Below are positions 20,953 through 32,224 of a DNA stretch of 64,000 nt, piece by piece; within the stretch, counting starts at the first letter, position 1; each line of letters starts with the position of its first letter. Position numbers and translations under genes: made by a program. A model generated the notes under the pieces. That model made no database searches, was not told the DNA's origin, and saw only the letters and a program-made list of their open reading frames with translations. The stretch covers positions 62,001-126,000 of the forward strand of contig NZ_VFAH01000012.1 in the NCBI RefSeq assembly GCF_008929045.1. Reading direction: 5' to 3'. The stretch is from Noviherbaspirillum aerium (GTDB lineage: Bacteria > Pseudomonadota > Gammaproteobacteria > Burkholderiales > Burkholderiaceae_D).

Positions 20953-21174
20953 TTATTCTTCATCATTGCCGACAACGGCACTGCCGACCGCAACGGCGCC
21001 CTTGGCCACGGTCGTGGCCGCGCCTACCGCGGCCGAGCCCGCCGCCACGCCTACGCTGACTGCCGTGCCCGCGACGGATACTGCAGTCGTGGCGACGCTG
21101 ATCACGGTGCAGCCGTTGAGCAGCAGGGCGGCGCCGGTACACAAGGCGCAAAGAATGGTTTGTTTGAATGACAT
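20953..21174 (-). CDS. Small Val/Ala-rich lipoprotein
   Basis: A 73-residue protein with a signal peptide and the lipobox LLNGC, so it is expected to be lipid-anchored. The mature part is an almost uninterrupted Val/Ala/Gly/Thr repeat pattern (TAVSVAGTAVSVGVAAGSA) ending in an acidic NDEE. It resembles the small lipoproteins of the NF038104 type. Function unknown. A short inverted repeat (GACCGC GAAC GCGGTC, 21190-21205) lies just upstream of its start. Confidence 0.6.
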   Translation of the reverse strand: MSFKQTILCALCTGAALLLNGCTVISVATTAVSVAGTAVSVGVAAGSAAVGAATTVAKGAVAVGSAVVGNDEE

Positions 21175-21369
21175 GGCCGAATCCAGTAAGGACCGCGAAC
21201 GCGGTCAGGGTTGTTGAAATCGCTGCAGCTTCAGTACTGTCCGGAAGACCGGGCCTGCAGGGCTACGTCATGCAGGCCGGAAAATCAGCCGCAAAGACGT
21301 GTGCGCCGGAAAACCGGGCAGCGTTTCAATTACTGGCTTCGGAGTAATGATGCTCTTGGGAAAGAGCGA

Positions 21370-21726
21370 TCAGACGCCCAAAAGTTCCACTTCGAAAATC
21401 AGGGTGGCGTTCGGAGGAATGACGCCGCCGGCGCCGCGCGCGCCATAGCCAAGAGATGCCGGAATGATCAGCTTGCGAACGCCGCCGACCTTCATGCCCT
21501 GCACGCCTTCATCCCAGCCCTTGATGACATGGCCGGCGCCGAGCGGAAATTCGAACGGGTCGTTGCGGTCCTTGCTGGAGTCGAATTTGCGGCCTGCGCT
21601 GCCGTCGGCATTCTGCAGCCAGCCGGTGTAATGCACGGTGACGTGCTGGCCTGCCTTGGCCTCATCGCCGGAGCCGACGGTAACATCTTCATATTGCAAG
21701 CCGGAAGCGGTCATGGTGGTGGACAT
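21370..21726 (-). CDS. FKBP-type peptidyl-prolyl cis-trans isomerase
   Basis: A 118-residue single-domain FKBP. It contains the active-site residues of the family: [34 protein letters not shown], and [25 protein letters not shown]. There is no signal peptide, so it acts in the cytoplasm. The ATG at 21726 gives the usual start ([14 protein letters not shown]); the frame is open upstream without support. Confidence 0.93.
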   Translation of the reverse strand: MSTTMTASGLQYEDVTVGSGDEAKAGQHVTVHYTGWLQNADGSAGRKFDSSKDRNDPFEFPLGAGHVIKGWDEGVQGMKVGGVRKLIIPASLGYGARGAGGVIPPNATLIFEVELLGV

Positions 21727-21803
21727 GTTTTTCCTTTGTCGTTTGTTCAAGAGTGCTGGGATTGTAGCAGTTGTCGGCGCGGAGCTCCGGCTGCCAGCCA
21801 CGC

Positions 21804-22112
21804 TCAAAGCAGGGTGATCGCCTGGGCCCGGACGATGACGGATTCCTGTTGAAACCGCTGCTCCAGCTGGCGACGGTATGAGCCCCACCACGGCTCGTCC
21901 AGCGTCTCGGCCATGACTTCGTAAATGACGATGTCGTCACGCATGGTCGTGGACGCATCCTCCTTCCACAGGCCCTTTGCAGGAACCCGGGTATAGGCGG
22001 TTAATCCGTTGAAACGGCGGATCAGTTCTTCCCTGGTCTTTTCAAACGCGTCTCCCGGTTGCGGCGAGCCGGCATTGTCATACAGCGGTAAGAGAATCTG
22101 GATAAGGTGCAT
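21804..22112 (-). CDS. Conserved hypothetical protein
   Basis: A 102-residue soluble protein starting [15 protein letters not shown], with an alpha/beta character that could be a ferredoxin-like dimeric fold ([26 protein letters not shown]). Similar proteins are widespread in proteobacteria but unnamed. The frame lies 77 bp upstream of the FKBP gene on the same strand and could be cotranscribed with it. Confidence 0.65.
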   Translation of the reverse strand: MHLIQILLPLYDNAGSPQPGDAFEKTREELIRRFNGLTAYTRVPAKGLWKEDASTTMRDDIVIYEVMAETLDEPWWGSYRRQLEQRFQQESVIVRAQAITLL

Positions 22113-22437
22113 GGCGGTTCGTCTATTCGTCCATTTGCGCGTTTGGTGCCAAAGGTGAAAGTACGACGGCGGCGCGGCTGGAAACGTTCCGGTTTCAACT
22201 CCCGGCTGTCAACGCCGGGACCCGAACAGCCGTTACAGCGCTGCCCCGTTGCAAACTGCGGCGGCAAATAGTCAGCGTTTCATCATGCTGGTCGTTGCCG
22301 CCATCGCTGCCGTAGGAATTTTGACATGCAGGCTATGCAAGCGCTTCATGCAGGCGCAACAGGACAACGATTTTCCTTATTCAACGCGGTTGCTGCAGAG
22401 TAAAATAAAAGCCGCACTCATTCACCTTGTGGTTCCC

Positions 22438-23406
22438 ATGCTCCGACCTATCGCCCTTGTATTATCTGCATTGCCCACCCTGTTGCTGACCGCTGCCGCG
22501 CATGCGAATGTCGTCGTGGTGCTGAACTCGCGCGATGCGAGCATCACGCTGCTCGACCAGACGACCTTCAAGGAGGTGGGAAACATCAATGTCGGCAAGG
22601 AGCCGCATCACCTGATGGCGACCCCGGACAACAAGTCCCTCATCGTCGGCAGCGCCGTCGGCAATGAACTGGTCTTCCTCGATCCGAAGACCGGGCAGAT
22701 CCAGAGCCGCATGAAGGACATCATCGATCCTTACCAGATCGGTTTTTCGCCGGATCAGAAATGGTTCGTGTCCAACGCGCTGCGCCTCGATCATGTCGAC
22801 ATCTACACCTACAACGGCAAGGACTTGAAGCTGTCCAAGCGCCTGCCGCTAGGCAAGCTGCCCAGCCATATGGCTTTCAGCGCCGACAGCAAGACCGTAT
22901 TCATCACCCAGCAGGGCAGCAATGAGGTCAGCGCCATCGATCTCGCCACCCAGACCGTCAAATGGACCATCCCCGTGGGCAAGCTGCCGGCCGGTATCGT
23001 CATGACACCGGACGACAAGCATCTCCTGGTCGGCATCATGGGCGGCGATTATGTCGAGGTCATCGACTGGCGCGCGCAGAAGACGGTGAAGAAGATCAAG
23101 GCGGGCGAGGGCGCGCACAACTTCCGCGCCATGGGCGACAAGCGCCACATATTCGTCTCTAACCGGGTGTCGAACACCATCAACATCATCGACCAGCAGA
23201 CACTGGAAAACGTCGGCACCATCGATGTGCCGGGCGGCCCCGACTGCATGGAGCTGGCCGATGATGGCAAGACCCTGTGGGCCACGCTGCGCTGGGTGAA
23301 GAAGGTTGCGGTGATCGACGTCCCGTCTCGGAAAGTGGTGCGCACCATTCCGGTCGGCCGTTCTCCGCACGGCGTCTATTTCGCCAACCACGCTCCCCGG
23401 ATGTAA
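22438..23406 (+). CDS. Secreted YVTN-type beta-propeller protein
   Basis: A 322-residue protein with a cleavable signal peptide (MLRPIALVLSALPTLLLTAAAHA) followed by about seven beta-propeller blades. The blades carry the YVTN/YncE-like patterns VVVLNSRDASITLLD, NINVGKEPHHLMATPDNK, and near the end VVRTIPVGRSPHGVYF. It is expected in the periplasm, as a binding or scaffold protein. The ATG at 22438 gives the proper signal peptide, although the frame is open upstream to 22249. Its stop overlaps the start of a polysaccharide deacetylase gene (TAATG), so they are probably coupled. Confidence 0.8.
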   Translation: MLRPIALVLSALPTLLLTAAAHANVVVVLNSRDASITLLDQTTFKEVGNINVGKEPHHLMATPDNKSLIVGSAVGNELVFLDPKTGQIQSRMKDIIDPYQIGFSPDQKWFVSNALRLDHVDIYTYNGKDLKLSKRLPLGKLPSHMAFSADSKTVFITQQGSNEVSAIDLATQTVKWTIPVGKLPAGIVMTPDDKHLLVGIMGGDYVEVIDWRAQKTVKKIKAGEGAHNFRAMGDKRHIFVSNRVSNTINIIDQQTLENVGTIDVPGGPDCMELADDGKTLWATLRWVKKVAVIDVPSRKVVRTIPVGRSPHGVYFANHAPRM

Positions 23407-24185
23407 TGAAAGCATCGCTGGCCGCTGCCTGCCTTTGCGCCGCCGTCATGCCGGCGGGGCCGGCGGCTGCCCAGCATCAAGCCTGCAAGGGCACGATTTA
23501 CCTTACCTTCGACACCGGCAGCCAGTCGCAGGCGCAATACATCGCCGACACGCTGTCGCGCCACAAGGTCCGCGCTACCTTCTTTCTTGCCAACGAAAAG
23601 ACGGTCAACGGCGATTATTCGCTCGACCCGTCCTGGGCCGGCTACTGGAAGGCACGGGTGGCAGAAGGCCATGCGTTCGGCACCCATACCTTCGACCATG
23701 TCTATGTCCTGCGCGACCTGCCCGGCGGCAGCCTCGAAATGAAACCGCAGTTCGGCCCCGATGCGGGCAGAACGCAGGTCTGGACCGCCGGACAATACTG
23801 CGAAGAACTCAAACGCGTGGAAAAGCGCTTCGCCGAACTCACCGGCAGCGGACTCGATCCATTGTGGCGCGCGCCCGGCGGCCGGACAACGCCCGGTTTG
23901 CTGGCGGCGGGCAAGGCCTGCGGCTATACCCATGTCGGCTGGACCGACGGCCCCGGCTTTTCCGGTGACGAACTGCCCAGCGACAAATGGCCGAACGCCA
24001 GGCTGCTTGATCGATCGTTGAAGGGATTGAAGGACGGCGATATCTTCGTCGCCCATCTCGGCATATGGTCGCGCAAGGATCCCTGGGCACCGGCGGTGCT
24101 CGATCCGCTGATTACCGGCCTGAAGCAGAAAGGCTTCTGCTTCGCCACCTTGCGCGAGCATCCGGCATACCGCAAGGCACGTTGA
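23406..24185 (+). CDS. Secreted polysaccharide deacetylase-family (NodB-fold) protein
   Basis: A 259-residue protein with a signal peptide ending near AAAQ. The NodB fold is indicated by LTFDTGSQ at residues 33-40, the metal motif GTHTFDH with His94 and His98, and WRAPGGRTTPG. Carbohydrate esterase family 4 enzymes normally have TFDDG; here the second Asp, a metal ligand, is Thr37. The two metal His residues and the Arg of RAPGG are kept. It may use a different metal geometry or be a binding protein. It overlaps the stop of the beta-propeller gene by one base. Confidence 0.78.
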   Translation: MKASLAAACLCAAVMPAGPAAAQHQACKGTIYLTFDTGSQSQAQYIADTLSRHKVRATFFLANEKTVNGDYSLDPSWAGYWKARVAEGHAFGTHTFDHVYVLRDLPGGSLEMKPQFGPDAGRTQVWTAGQYCEELKRVEKRFAELTGSGLDPLWRAPGGRTTPGLLAAGKACGYTHVGWTDGPGFSGDELPSDKWPNARLLDRSLKGLKDGDIFVAHLGIWSRKDPWAPAVLDPLITGLKQKGFCFATLREHPAYRKAR

Positions 24186-24244
24186 ACATTGAGTTACACT
24201 GTTCCGATAGCGACAAAACAATTTATCGCCACATACGCTGAATC

Positions 24245-25231
24245 ATGATTCAAACCCTGGTTGAATGGTTCTCGGAGGTGCATGGCTGGCTTTTCCAGAC
24301 GGTCGTGCATCCGCTGCTTTACTTCTTTTCGCTCGGCGATATCACCGAAGAGGCCTTTGACGGCACCGAATGGTTCCTGATCGGCTTGCTCGAACTGGCC
24401 TTGCTGTTCCTGATCCTGCGTCCGCTCGAATCCTGGATTCCGGTCAAGCAGGGAATCGATCCGGCGGCGCGGCGCATCGATTTCCTCTACACCTGCATCC
24501 ACCGGCTCGGTGCATTCACCCTGGCCGTCTTCTTCGTGCTCGACCCGATATTCGATGCGATTGCCGGCCACCTGCGGCTGTACGGCGTGGTGCACTTCAA
24601 TCTCGAAACCCTGTGGCCCGGGGTGACCGATATCCCGCTGGTCGCGTTCGTCATTTACCTGGTGGTGCTGGACTTCTTCGATTACTGGTATCACCGTTCC
24701 AGCCATCAGTTCGGCTGGTGGTGGGGCTTGCATAGCCTGCATCACAGCCAGGCCGACATGAACCTCTGGTCGGATAACCGCAACCACCTGCTCGACGATC
24801 TGATCCGTGATGTCTATATGGCCAGCATCGCGCTGGTGATCGGCGTCGAACCTTCGCAGTATCTGCTGCTGGTCGTGGTATCGCGCATGCAGCAGAGCCT
24901 GCAGCATGCGAACGTGCGTATCCATTTCGGTGCCATCGGCGAGCGTCTGCTGGTATCGCCGCGCTTCCACCGCACCCATCATGCGATCGGCGTCGGCCAT
25001 GAATCCGGCGGCAGGGGCAAGCTTCGCGGTTGCAATTTCGCCGTGCTGTTTCCGGTCTGGGACATCCTGTTCGGCTCCGCCAACTTCAGCAAGGAATTTG
25101 CCATGACCGGCGTTCGCGACCAGTTGCCGCCGCCGCAGGGCAAGGGACGCGACTATGGCCGCGGCTTCTGGGCACAGCAATGGCTCGGGCTCAAGCGCAT
25201 GCTGGAGTTCTCCCGAAAGAAGGCATCCTGA
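24245..25231 (+). CDS. Sterol desaturase / fatty acid hydroxylase family membrane protein
   Basis: A 328-residue di-iron membrane oxygenase. The three His clusters of the family are all present: YHRSSHQ, HSLHHSQ and FHRTHH. They alternate with hydrophobic helices (residues 45-60, 78-100, 130-145, 195-215). Such enzymes hydroxylate or desaturate lipids in the inner membrane using O2; the substrate here is unknown. Its stop overlaps the start of the EI24-type gene by one base (TGATG), so the pair is probably coupled. Confidence 0.85.
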   Translation: MIQTLVEWFSEVHGWLFQTVVHPLLYFFSLGDITEEAFDGTEWFLIGLLELALLFLILRPLESWIPVKQGIDPAARRIDFLYTCIHRLGAFTLAVFFVLDPIFDAIAGHLRLYGVVHFNLETLWPGVTDIPLVAFVIYLVVLDFFDYWYHRSSHQFGWWWGLHSLHHSQADMNLWSDNRNHLLDDLIRDVYMASIALVIGVEPSQYLLLVVVSRMQQSLQHANVRIHFGAIGERLLVSPRFHRTHHAIGVGHESGGRGKLRGCNFAVLFPVWDILFGSANFSKEFAMTGVRDQLPPPQGKGRDYGRGFWAQQWLGLKRMLEFSRKKAS

Positions 25232-26076
25232 TGCAACGGGTCCTGGTCACGTTCGGCAAGGCGCTGCTGTCGCAACTGCACTTCAGGATGCTGCTGCTGA
25301 CAGTACTGCCCTTCATCGTTTCGGTGGCGCTATGGGGCGTGCTGCTGTGGCTGGGACTGCAGCCGATGATCGACTGGCTGCATGCCTATTTTGCCGACAA
25401 TGGCGGCTTCCGCGTCGCCGGCGAGATGCTTGGCTGGTTCGGGCTCGGCGCGATCAACACGGTACTGGTGCCGCTGATTGCAATGTGGGTCTTGCTGCCG
25501 CTGATGATCCTGACCGCGCTGATGTTCGTCGGCGTGATGGCCATGCCCATCATCGTGCGCCACGTCGGCACACGCCACTATCCCGAGCTGGAACAGAGGA
25601 AGGGCGGTTCCGTGCTCGGCAGCCTGTGGATTGCGACGTACTCTTTCCTCATTTTTGCGTTCCTGTGGCTGGCAACCCTGCCGCTGTCGCTGTTTCCGCC
25701 GCTGACCTTCGTCGTGCAGCCCGCCTTGTGGGGCTGGCTGACCTATCGGGTGATGGCTTACGATGCGCTGTCCGAACACGCAAGCGCGGAAGAGATGAAA
25801 ACGCTGCTGCGCCAGCACCGCTGGCCGCTGCTGGCCATCGGCGCGATCGCCGGCGCCATGGGCGCGGCGCCCACCTTGCTGTGGCTTGGCGGTGCGTTGT
25901 CCGTGATTTTCTTTCCCATGCTCGCCGCCGGCGCCATCTGGCTGTATGTGCTGGTGTTCGTGTTCACCGGCCTGTGGTTCGAGCATTACTGCCTCGATGC
26001 GCTTCGGCAATACCGGGCGGCGCCTGCATCGGCTCCCGTGCTGCCGCCGGCACCATCGATGAAGGATATCAACTGA
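25231..26076 (+). CDS. EI24-domain (CysZ-like) integral membrane protein
   Basis: A 281-residue protein with four to six hydrophobic segments, typical of EI24/CysZ family membrane proteins. The first segment (residues 23-45), a long double segment at 75-110, and segments near 145-165, 195-220 and 230-250 are clear. CysZ of E. coli carries sulfate; members without cysteine biosynthesis neighbours are of unknown function. It is coupled to the hydroxylase gene upstream. Confidence 0.75.
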   Translation: MQRVLVTFGKALLSQLHFRMLLLTVLPFIVSVALWGVLLWLGLQPMIDWLHAYFADNGGFRVAGEMLGWFGLGAINTVLVPLIAMWVLLPLMILTALMFVGVMAMPIIVRHVGTRHYPELEQRKGGSVLGSLWIATYSFLIFAFLWLATLPLSLFPPLTFVVQPALWGWLTYRVMAYDALSEHASAEEMKTLLRQHRWPLLAIGAIAGAMGAAPTLLWLGGALSVIFFPMLAAGAIWLYVLVFVFTGLWFEHYCLDALRQYRAAPASAPVLPPAPSMKDIN

Positions 26077-26154
26077 TGGATTGAAGCTTGACCGGTCATC
26101 GGCCGGATTGCGGCGACTGAGGCATAATGCCCTTTTGACCACAACCTATCTGCC

Positions 26155-26958
26155 ATGGCCTTCGGACTGATCATCATCGGCGACGAAATCCTTTCCGGTA
26201 AGCGCGCCGACAAACATTTCCCCAAAGTGGTAGAGCTGCTCAATGCCCGCGGCCTGCAGCTGTCGTGGGCGGAGTATGCGGGAGACGACCGTGCGCGCAT
26301 CACTTCCATCCTGGAGCGCGTCTTCGACAGTGACGACGTCGTATTTTCCTGCGGCGGCATCGGCGCCACGCCCGACGACCATACCCGGCAATGCGCCGCG
26401 GCGGCCCTGAAGATGCCGCTGGTGCTGCATCCGGAAGCCAGGCTGAAAATCGAGGAACGGATCGCCGATGTCGCGCGCGAAGCAGGCAGGGAGCCGGATT
26501 ACAATGCGGCCGACAACGCGCACCGGTTGAAGATGGGAGAGTTTCCACAAGGCTCGGCGATCATTCCCAATCCCTACAACAAGATCCCAGGCTTTTCGGT
26601 AGAGCATGGCGTCGGCGGCGCGACTTACTTCGTGCCGGGCTTCCCGGTGATGGCCTGGCCGATGATTGAATGGGTGCTCGATACCAAATATTCGCATCTG
26701 TTCCAGAACGTGCCGCGCCTGGAAAAGGCGGTACTGGTGTTCGAGCAGGCCGAATCGACACTGACGCCGCTGATGGAAGCCATCGAGGCGCAATATCCGC
26801 TGGTCAAGGTGTTCAGCCTGCCGAGCGTCGGCGATGCCAATACGCGCAGGCACATCGAACTTGGCGTGAAGGGCGGCGCGCCGGACCAGGTGGAGGCGGC
26901 TTATGCAAAGATGCTGGCCGGCCTCGACGGCTTCCATGCGGAGTACCAGCCGGTTTAA
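26155..26958 (+). CDS. Molybdopterin-binding (MoaB/CinA N-domain) family protein
   Basis: A 267-residue soluble protein. It starts MAFGLIIIGDEILSGKRADKHF, the characteristic opening of the molybdopterin-binding MoCF domain as found in the N-half of CinA, and has FSCGGIGATPDDHT with the binding-loop GGIGxxxDD. There is no C-terminal CinA amidohydrolase domain; that domain is encoded separately at 14163. Related stand-alone proteins are often called competence/damage-inducible protein A or nucleotide pyrophosphatases (ADP-ribose type). A long inverted repeat follows. Confidence 0.82.
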   Translation: MAFGLIIIGDEILSGKRADKHFPKVVELLNARGLQLSWAEYAGDDRARITSILERVFDSDDVVFSCGGIGATPDDHTRQCAAAALKMPLVLHPEARLKIEERIADVAREAGREPDYNAADNAHRLKMGEFPQGSAIIPNPYNKIPGFSVEHGVGGATYFVPGFPVMAWPMIEWVLDTKYSHLFQNVPRLEKAVLVFEQAESTLTPLMEAIEAQYPLVKVFSLPSVGDANTRRHIELGVKGGAPDQVEAAYAKMLAGLDGFHAEYQPV

Positions 26959-26983
26959 GGACGGCAAGCTTCGCGACAAGGCT

Positions 26984-27020
26984 CGAAGGCGTGGCCGGCG
27001 CGCCTCCGGCCACGCCTTCG
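26984..27020. terminator. Long GC-rich hairpin between convergent genes
   Basis: A perfect 15-bp inverted repeat (26984-26998 with 27006-27020) around a 7-nt loop lies between the molybdopterin-binding gene (+) and ureG (-). No T-run follows on either strand. It probably limits read-through between the convergent units, but it is not a classic terminator. Confidence 0.5.
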
Positions 27021-27045
27021 CCTGCATCACGACTTACATCGCCAC

Positions 27046-27696
27046 TTAGGCGCCCGCCTTCGTCTTTACATTCGTCTTCACTTCGTCCAGCAGACCCTGC
27101 CTGCGGATGAAGTCCACCACTTTTTCAACGCCGTCGCCGCTGCGCAGATTGGTGAAGATGAATGGCCGCTCGCCGCGCATCTTCTTGGCATCGCTTGCCA
27201 TGATGTCCAGGTTGGCGCCGACATAGGGTGCAAGGTCGGTCTTGTTGATGATCAGCAGATCGGAACGGGTGATGCCTGGTCCTCCCTTGCGTGGAATCTT
27301 TTCGCCGCCGGCAACGTCGATCACGTAGATCGTCAGGTCCGACAGCTCTGGGCTGAAGGTCGCGGCCAGGTTGTCGCCGCCGGACTCGACCAGAATCAGG
27401 TCCAGGTCCGGGAAGTCCGCGCTCATGCGGGCGATGGCTTCGAGGTTGATCGAGGCATCCTCGCGGATTGCGGTATGCGGGCAGCCGCCGGTTTCCACGC
27501 CCATCAGCCGCTCCGCCGGCAGGGCGTCAGCGCGCAGCAGGATTTCCATGTCTTCCTTGGTATAGATATCGTTGGTGATGACGGCCATGTCGTAATGGTC
27601 GCGCATTGCCTTGCACAGCATTTCGCACAGCGCCGTCTTGCCGGAACCGACCGGGCCGCCGATGCCGACGCGCAGGGGATTGGGGGAAGTTGTCAT
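27046..27696 (-). CDS. ureG: Urease accessory GTPase UreG
   Basis: A 216-residue SIMIBI-class GTPase that drives nickel insertion into urease. The P-loop is [12 protein letters not shown], followed by the metal-binding [13 protein letters not shown] (Cys-Pro-His invariant), [10 protein letters not shown] and the guanine motif NKTD. It is the last gene of the urt-ure locus, 36 bp after ureF. The ATG at 27696 is preferred over an in-frame TTG at 27708. Confidence 0.97.
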   Translation of the reverse strand: MTTSPNPLRVGIGGPVGSGKTALCEMLCKAMRDHYDMAVITNDIYTKEDMEILLRADALPAERLMGVETGGCPHTAIREDASINLEAIARMSADFPDLDLILVESGGDNLAATFSPELSDLTIYVIDVAGGEKIPRKGGPGITRSDLLIINKTDLAPYVGANLDIMASDAKKMRGERPFIFTNLRSGDGVEKVVDFIRRQGLLDEVKTNVKTKAGA

Positions 27697-27732
27697 GTCT
27701 TGTCTCAATGTGATTCAAATATTCGGGTTGGC

Positions 27733-28413
27733 TCAGGAACGGTAGAGCCGGCTGTACTGCACTTCATGCTGCATCGACAGCAGCGACAGGCCGGGCGACC
27801 AGTTCGAGAGTTCGTGATCGGCCAGCTGCATTGCCTGCCGGGCCGCCATCTCCAGTTCCGGCTGCAGCGACAGCAGCAGCCGCTGCCCCGCCACCTGGCC
27901 GAGCGGTACGGACTTGACGCAGACCAGCACCTGGTTTTCGGCCCAGGAAAACAGCATGCCCAGCAGAGCCGCCTCATGCGGCACATCGAGCGCGACGGCG
28001 GCATAGGCGAGCGCGGTCGGCAGCGGCACTTCCGGCTGGGCCTGCAGGATGCTGCGCAATGCCTCGTCGCCGAGCTTCAGGTCGGTCGCCAGTTTTGCCA
28101 GCGAATAGCCCATCTGTATCGTCTCGGCGCGGAACTCGGCGGTATCGCGGGCGGCGATGAAGCGCTCGTTCCATTCCGCCACGCGCGTGGCATCCCGTGC
28201 CGAAAAGGCATCCAGCAGCCGCCACAGCACCGGCGCCTCGAATCGCGCGACGACATGGTGCAGCGTATCGATGATCCAGGTACGCGCCGTGGTTTCGTCA
28301 TGCACCATGCCGTTTTCCAGCGCCGCTTCGAGTCCTTGCGAATAGCTGTAAGCGCCGATCGGCAGGGAAGGGCTGGCCAGCTGCAGCAGGTGCAGCAGTG
28401 CGGTCGCCTGCAT
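27733..28413 (-). CDS. ureF: Urease accessory protein UreF
   Basis: A 226-residue all-helical protein that with UreD (UreH) and UreG forms the urease activation complex. It has the family opening LLQLASPSLPIGAYSYSQGLE and the conserved C-terminal end VQYSRLYRS. It starts one base after the ureE stop, so it is translationally linked. Confidence 0.95.
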   Translation of the reverse strand: MQATALLHLLQLASPSLPIGAYSYSQGLEAALENGMVHDETTARTWIIDTLHHVVARFEAPVLWRLLDAFSARDATRVAEWNERFIAARDTAEFRAETIQMGYSLAKLATDLKLGDEALRSILQAQPEVPLPTALAYAAVALDVPHEAALLGMLFSWAENQVLVCVKSVPLGQVAGQRLLLSLQPELEMAARQAMQLADHELSNWSPGLSLLSMQHEVQYSRLYRS

Positions 28414-28414
28414 T

Positions 28415-28945
28415 TCAGTTCTTGTCCGAAGGACGATGGATTTTCTGGCGCAGCGGAATCGGTGCAAGCGGATGATGATGGTCATCGCCGTGATGGTGAT
28501 GGCCGCCGCCGTAGGCTCCCGACTCCGGTTCGAAGGCCGCCAGCTCTTCGGTCACTGTCGCGCCCAGGCCTTCCAGCATTTCCTTGAGCACCGCATCCTT
28601 GCGGATGCGCAGGAAGCCCTGCTGCGCATCGCCGCTCACCTGTTCCACCTGCGCCTGGGTATGGCGGTTGCCGAGATGGAAGGCGCAGCGCAAGAGATTG
28701 CGCGGCGTGTCGCATTCGACGCGGTAGGTGGCTTCCTTGGCCGCCGTGATTTTCACGATGCGGCCATCGTCGCCCTTGAGCAGGTCGCCGTTGCGCAGCA
28801 CGGTGCCGCGCACCGTGAACAGCGCCACGTCCTCGCCCGAGGCCAGCTGGGCGCGCAGCCGGCTTTTCTCGCGCAGATCATAGGGAAGGATGAGTTCGCC
28901 GTCGATCTTGTCGGCCTTGTCTATTTTCGTATGGAGTGTCAGCAT
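28415..28945 (-). CDS. ureE: Urease accessory nickel metallochaperone UreE
   Basis: A 176-residue nickel carrier that hands Ni2+ to UreG and urease. The N-terminal domain is followed by the metal-binding C-domain with LGNRHTQAQ (the invariant His in GNRH). The tail contains a His-rich stretch (GGGHHHHGDDHHH) for nickel storage, as in Klebsiella-type UreE. It lies 51 bp after ureC. Confidence 0.96.
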   Translation of the reverse strand: MLTLHTKIDKADKIDGELILPYDLREKSRLRAQLASGEDVALFTVRGTVLRNGDLLKGDDGRIVKITAAKEATYRVECDTPRNLLRCAFHLGNRHTQAQVEQVSGDAQQGFLRIRKDAVLKEMLEGLGATVTEELAAFEPESGAYGGGHHHHGDDHHHPLAPIPLRQKIHRPSDKN

Positions 28946-28996
28946 GGTTCATCGCCGAGCCGGCCTGGGCCGACTCGGCATAAGGTCTACAAAGGA

Positions 28997-30693
<1,697 letters not shown>

Positions 30694-30697
<4 letters not shown>

Positions 30698-31002
30698 TTG
30701 AGTTTTCCCATTACCTTGGCATTGAATCCATAGACCACGCGGTTGCCAGCCAGCGCGACCAGTTCCACCGTGCGCTGCTGCCCGGGCTCGAAGCGCACCG
30801 CGGTGCCGGCGGCGATGTTGAGGCGCATGCCGTAGGCCGCCTGGCGGTCGAACTGCAGTGCCGGGTTGACTTCAAAGAAGTGGAAGTGGGAGCCGACCTG
30901 AATCGGCCGGTCGCCGCTGTTGGCGACGGTGACGGTGACGGTGGGGCGGCCCGCGTTGAGTTCGATCTCGCCGTCCTCGATCAGCATTTCTCCAGGAATC
31001 AT
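30694..31002 (-). CDS. ureB: Urease beta subunit UreB
   Basis: A 102-residue structural subunit of the (UreABC)3 trimer. It starts [18 protein letters not shown] and has the conserved [12 protein letters not shown] and [12 protein letters not shown]. It lies 8 bp after ureA and overlaps ureC by four bases. Confidence 0.97.
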
Positions 31003-31010
31003 GGGCTCTC

Positions 31011-31313
31011 CTATGGAATCGGATGATGCACGGTGACGAGCTTGGTGCCGTCGGGGAAAGTGGCTTCGACCTGGATGTCGGGGATCATTTCGGCGACGCC
31101 GTCCATCACGTCATCTCGCGTCAGGATCTTCGTGCCTTCCGACATCAGTTCGGCAACGGTGCGGCCGTCGCGCGCGCCTTCCATGATGGCGGCCGTGATC
31201 AGCGCGACCGCCTCGGGATAGTTGAGCTTCAGGCCGCGCGCCTTGCGCCGTTCGGCCAGCAGGGCGGCGGTAAAGATCAGGAGTTTGTCTTTTTCTCTTG
31301 GAGTCAGCTCCAT
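31011..31313 (-). CDS. ureA: Urease gamma subunit UreA
   Basis: A 100-residue structural subunit beginning [23 protein letters not shown], with [12 protein letters not shown] and the C-terminal [15 protein letters not shown], all hallmark segments of UreA. It follows ureD after 43 bp. UreA, UreB and UreC are separate genes, as is usual in beta-proteobacteria. Confidence 0.97.
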   Translation of the reverse strand: MELTPREKDKLLIFTAALLAERRKARGLKLNYPEAVALITAAIMEGARDGRTVAELMSEGTKILTRDDVMDGVAEMIPDIQVEATFPDGTKLVTVHHPIP

Positions 31314-31356
31314 CCGTTTTCTCCTTGTGTTGATCGGGAATTGCAGGTTCTGTGAT

Positions 31357-32217
31357 TCATGTGTTCCAGATGCGCGGCACGACAGCTTCGCGGCCGGTCA
31401 GCGCGGGCCGCAGCAGCCGCCAGGCGGCAATCATCAGTCGCCGTGCGACTTCGCTTGAATTGCCGAGGTGGCGTACCACCGTGACGGACTTCATCTGCGT
31501 GATGCCGAAGGATCCGGCGGGCGCGTCGATCTCGCGCAGTGCGGCGATCACGCTGCCGGGAAGCGGCTTGCCGACCGCGATCAAGGTGGCGCAGACGGTA
31601 TGGCCTGCCAGCCCGAGCGGGCTGCTCATGGCCGTCGAGCCGGCCGCGAGGACTCCCTGTTCGAACCATACCAGCCTGCCGTCGCGGCGGATGCTGGTGC
31701 GCTGCTCGACAGTGCCGGTATTGAAGGATTCGCCGGACGCGGTGCGCCCGAAGCAAAGGATTTCGCAGCCGATATAAGTCGCGTCCTTGCCCAGCTCGAC
31801 ATCCTGCCTGAGCTGCACATGGGCGGCGTCGAAGAAGATGGTTTCCTGCGGCAGCCATTCCAGCGTTGCGCCGTCGCCGGCTGCAAGATTAATGTTCTGT
31901 TGCGAGACATGGCCGTTGGCCTTGTACCATTTGGCCGCGCCGGGCGTGGCCAGCAATGCGCCGGCCTGCGCGCCGACACGAGCACGGAGTTCCAGTTCAT
32001 CGCCGCCGACCACGCCGCCGGGCGGATGAACCACGATCGCATGGCAGACCGCATTGCCTTCCGGGTAAAGCGGCTTCTGCACGCGCAGCGGGCCTGCATG
32101 CTCGCGTTCCACCAGCCTGGTCGTGCCGCGATCGGATTCGAACCCCAGGGACAGTCGGGCTTGCCATCGAGCATGTGTAGCAGGGGCAAGAACGGGTTCG
32201 TCGGCAATTCGTTTCAT
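31357..32217 (-). CDS. ureD: Urease accessory protein UreD
   Basis: A 286-residue scaffold (UreD/UreH) that recruits UreF and UreG to apo-urease for nickel delivery. It has the family features [28 protein letters not shown] and [11 protein letters not shown], then [12 protein letters not shown]. It is the first ure gene and starts 7 bp after urtE stops, which joins the transporter and the enzyme genes in one transcription unit. Confidence 0.96.
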   Translation of the reverse strand: MKRIADEPVLAPATHARWQARLSLGFESDRGTTRLVEREHAGPLRVQKPLYPEGNAVCHAIVVHPPGGVVGGDELELRARVGAQAGALLATPGAAKWYKANGHVSQQNINLAAGDGATLEWLPQETIFFDAAHVQLRQDVELGKDATYIGCEILCFGRTASGESFNTGTVEQRTSIRRDGRLVWFEQGVLAAGSTAMSSPLGLAGHTVCATLIAVGKPLPGSVIAALREIDAPAGSFGITQMKSVTVVRHLGNSSEVARRLMIAAWRLLRPALTGREAVVPRIWNT

Positions 32218-32224
32218 GCGCAGA

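Noticed and set aside
32120-32150. GGATTCGAACC resembling a tRNA T-arm
   Set aside because: It lies inside ureD coding sequence and no acceptor, D- or anticodon stem can be formed around it.
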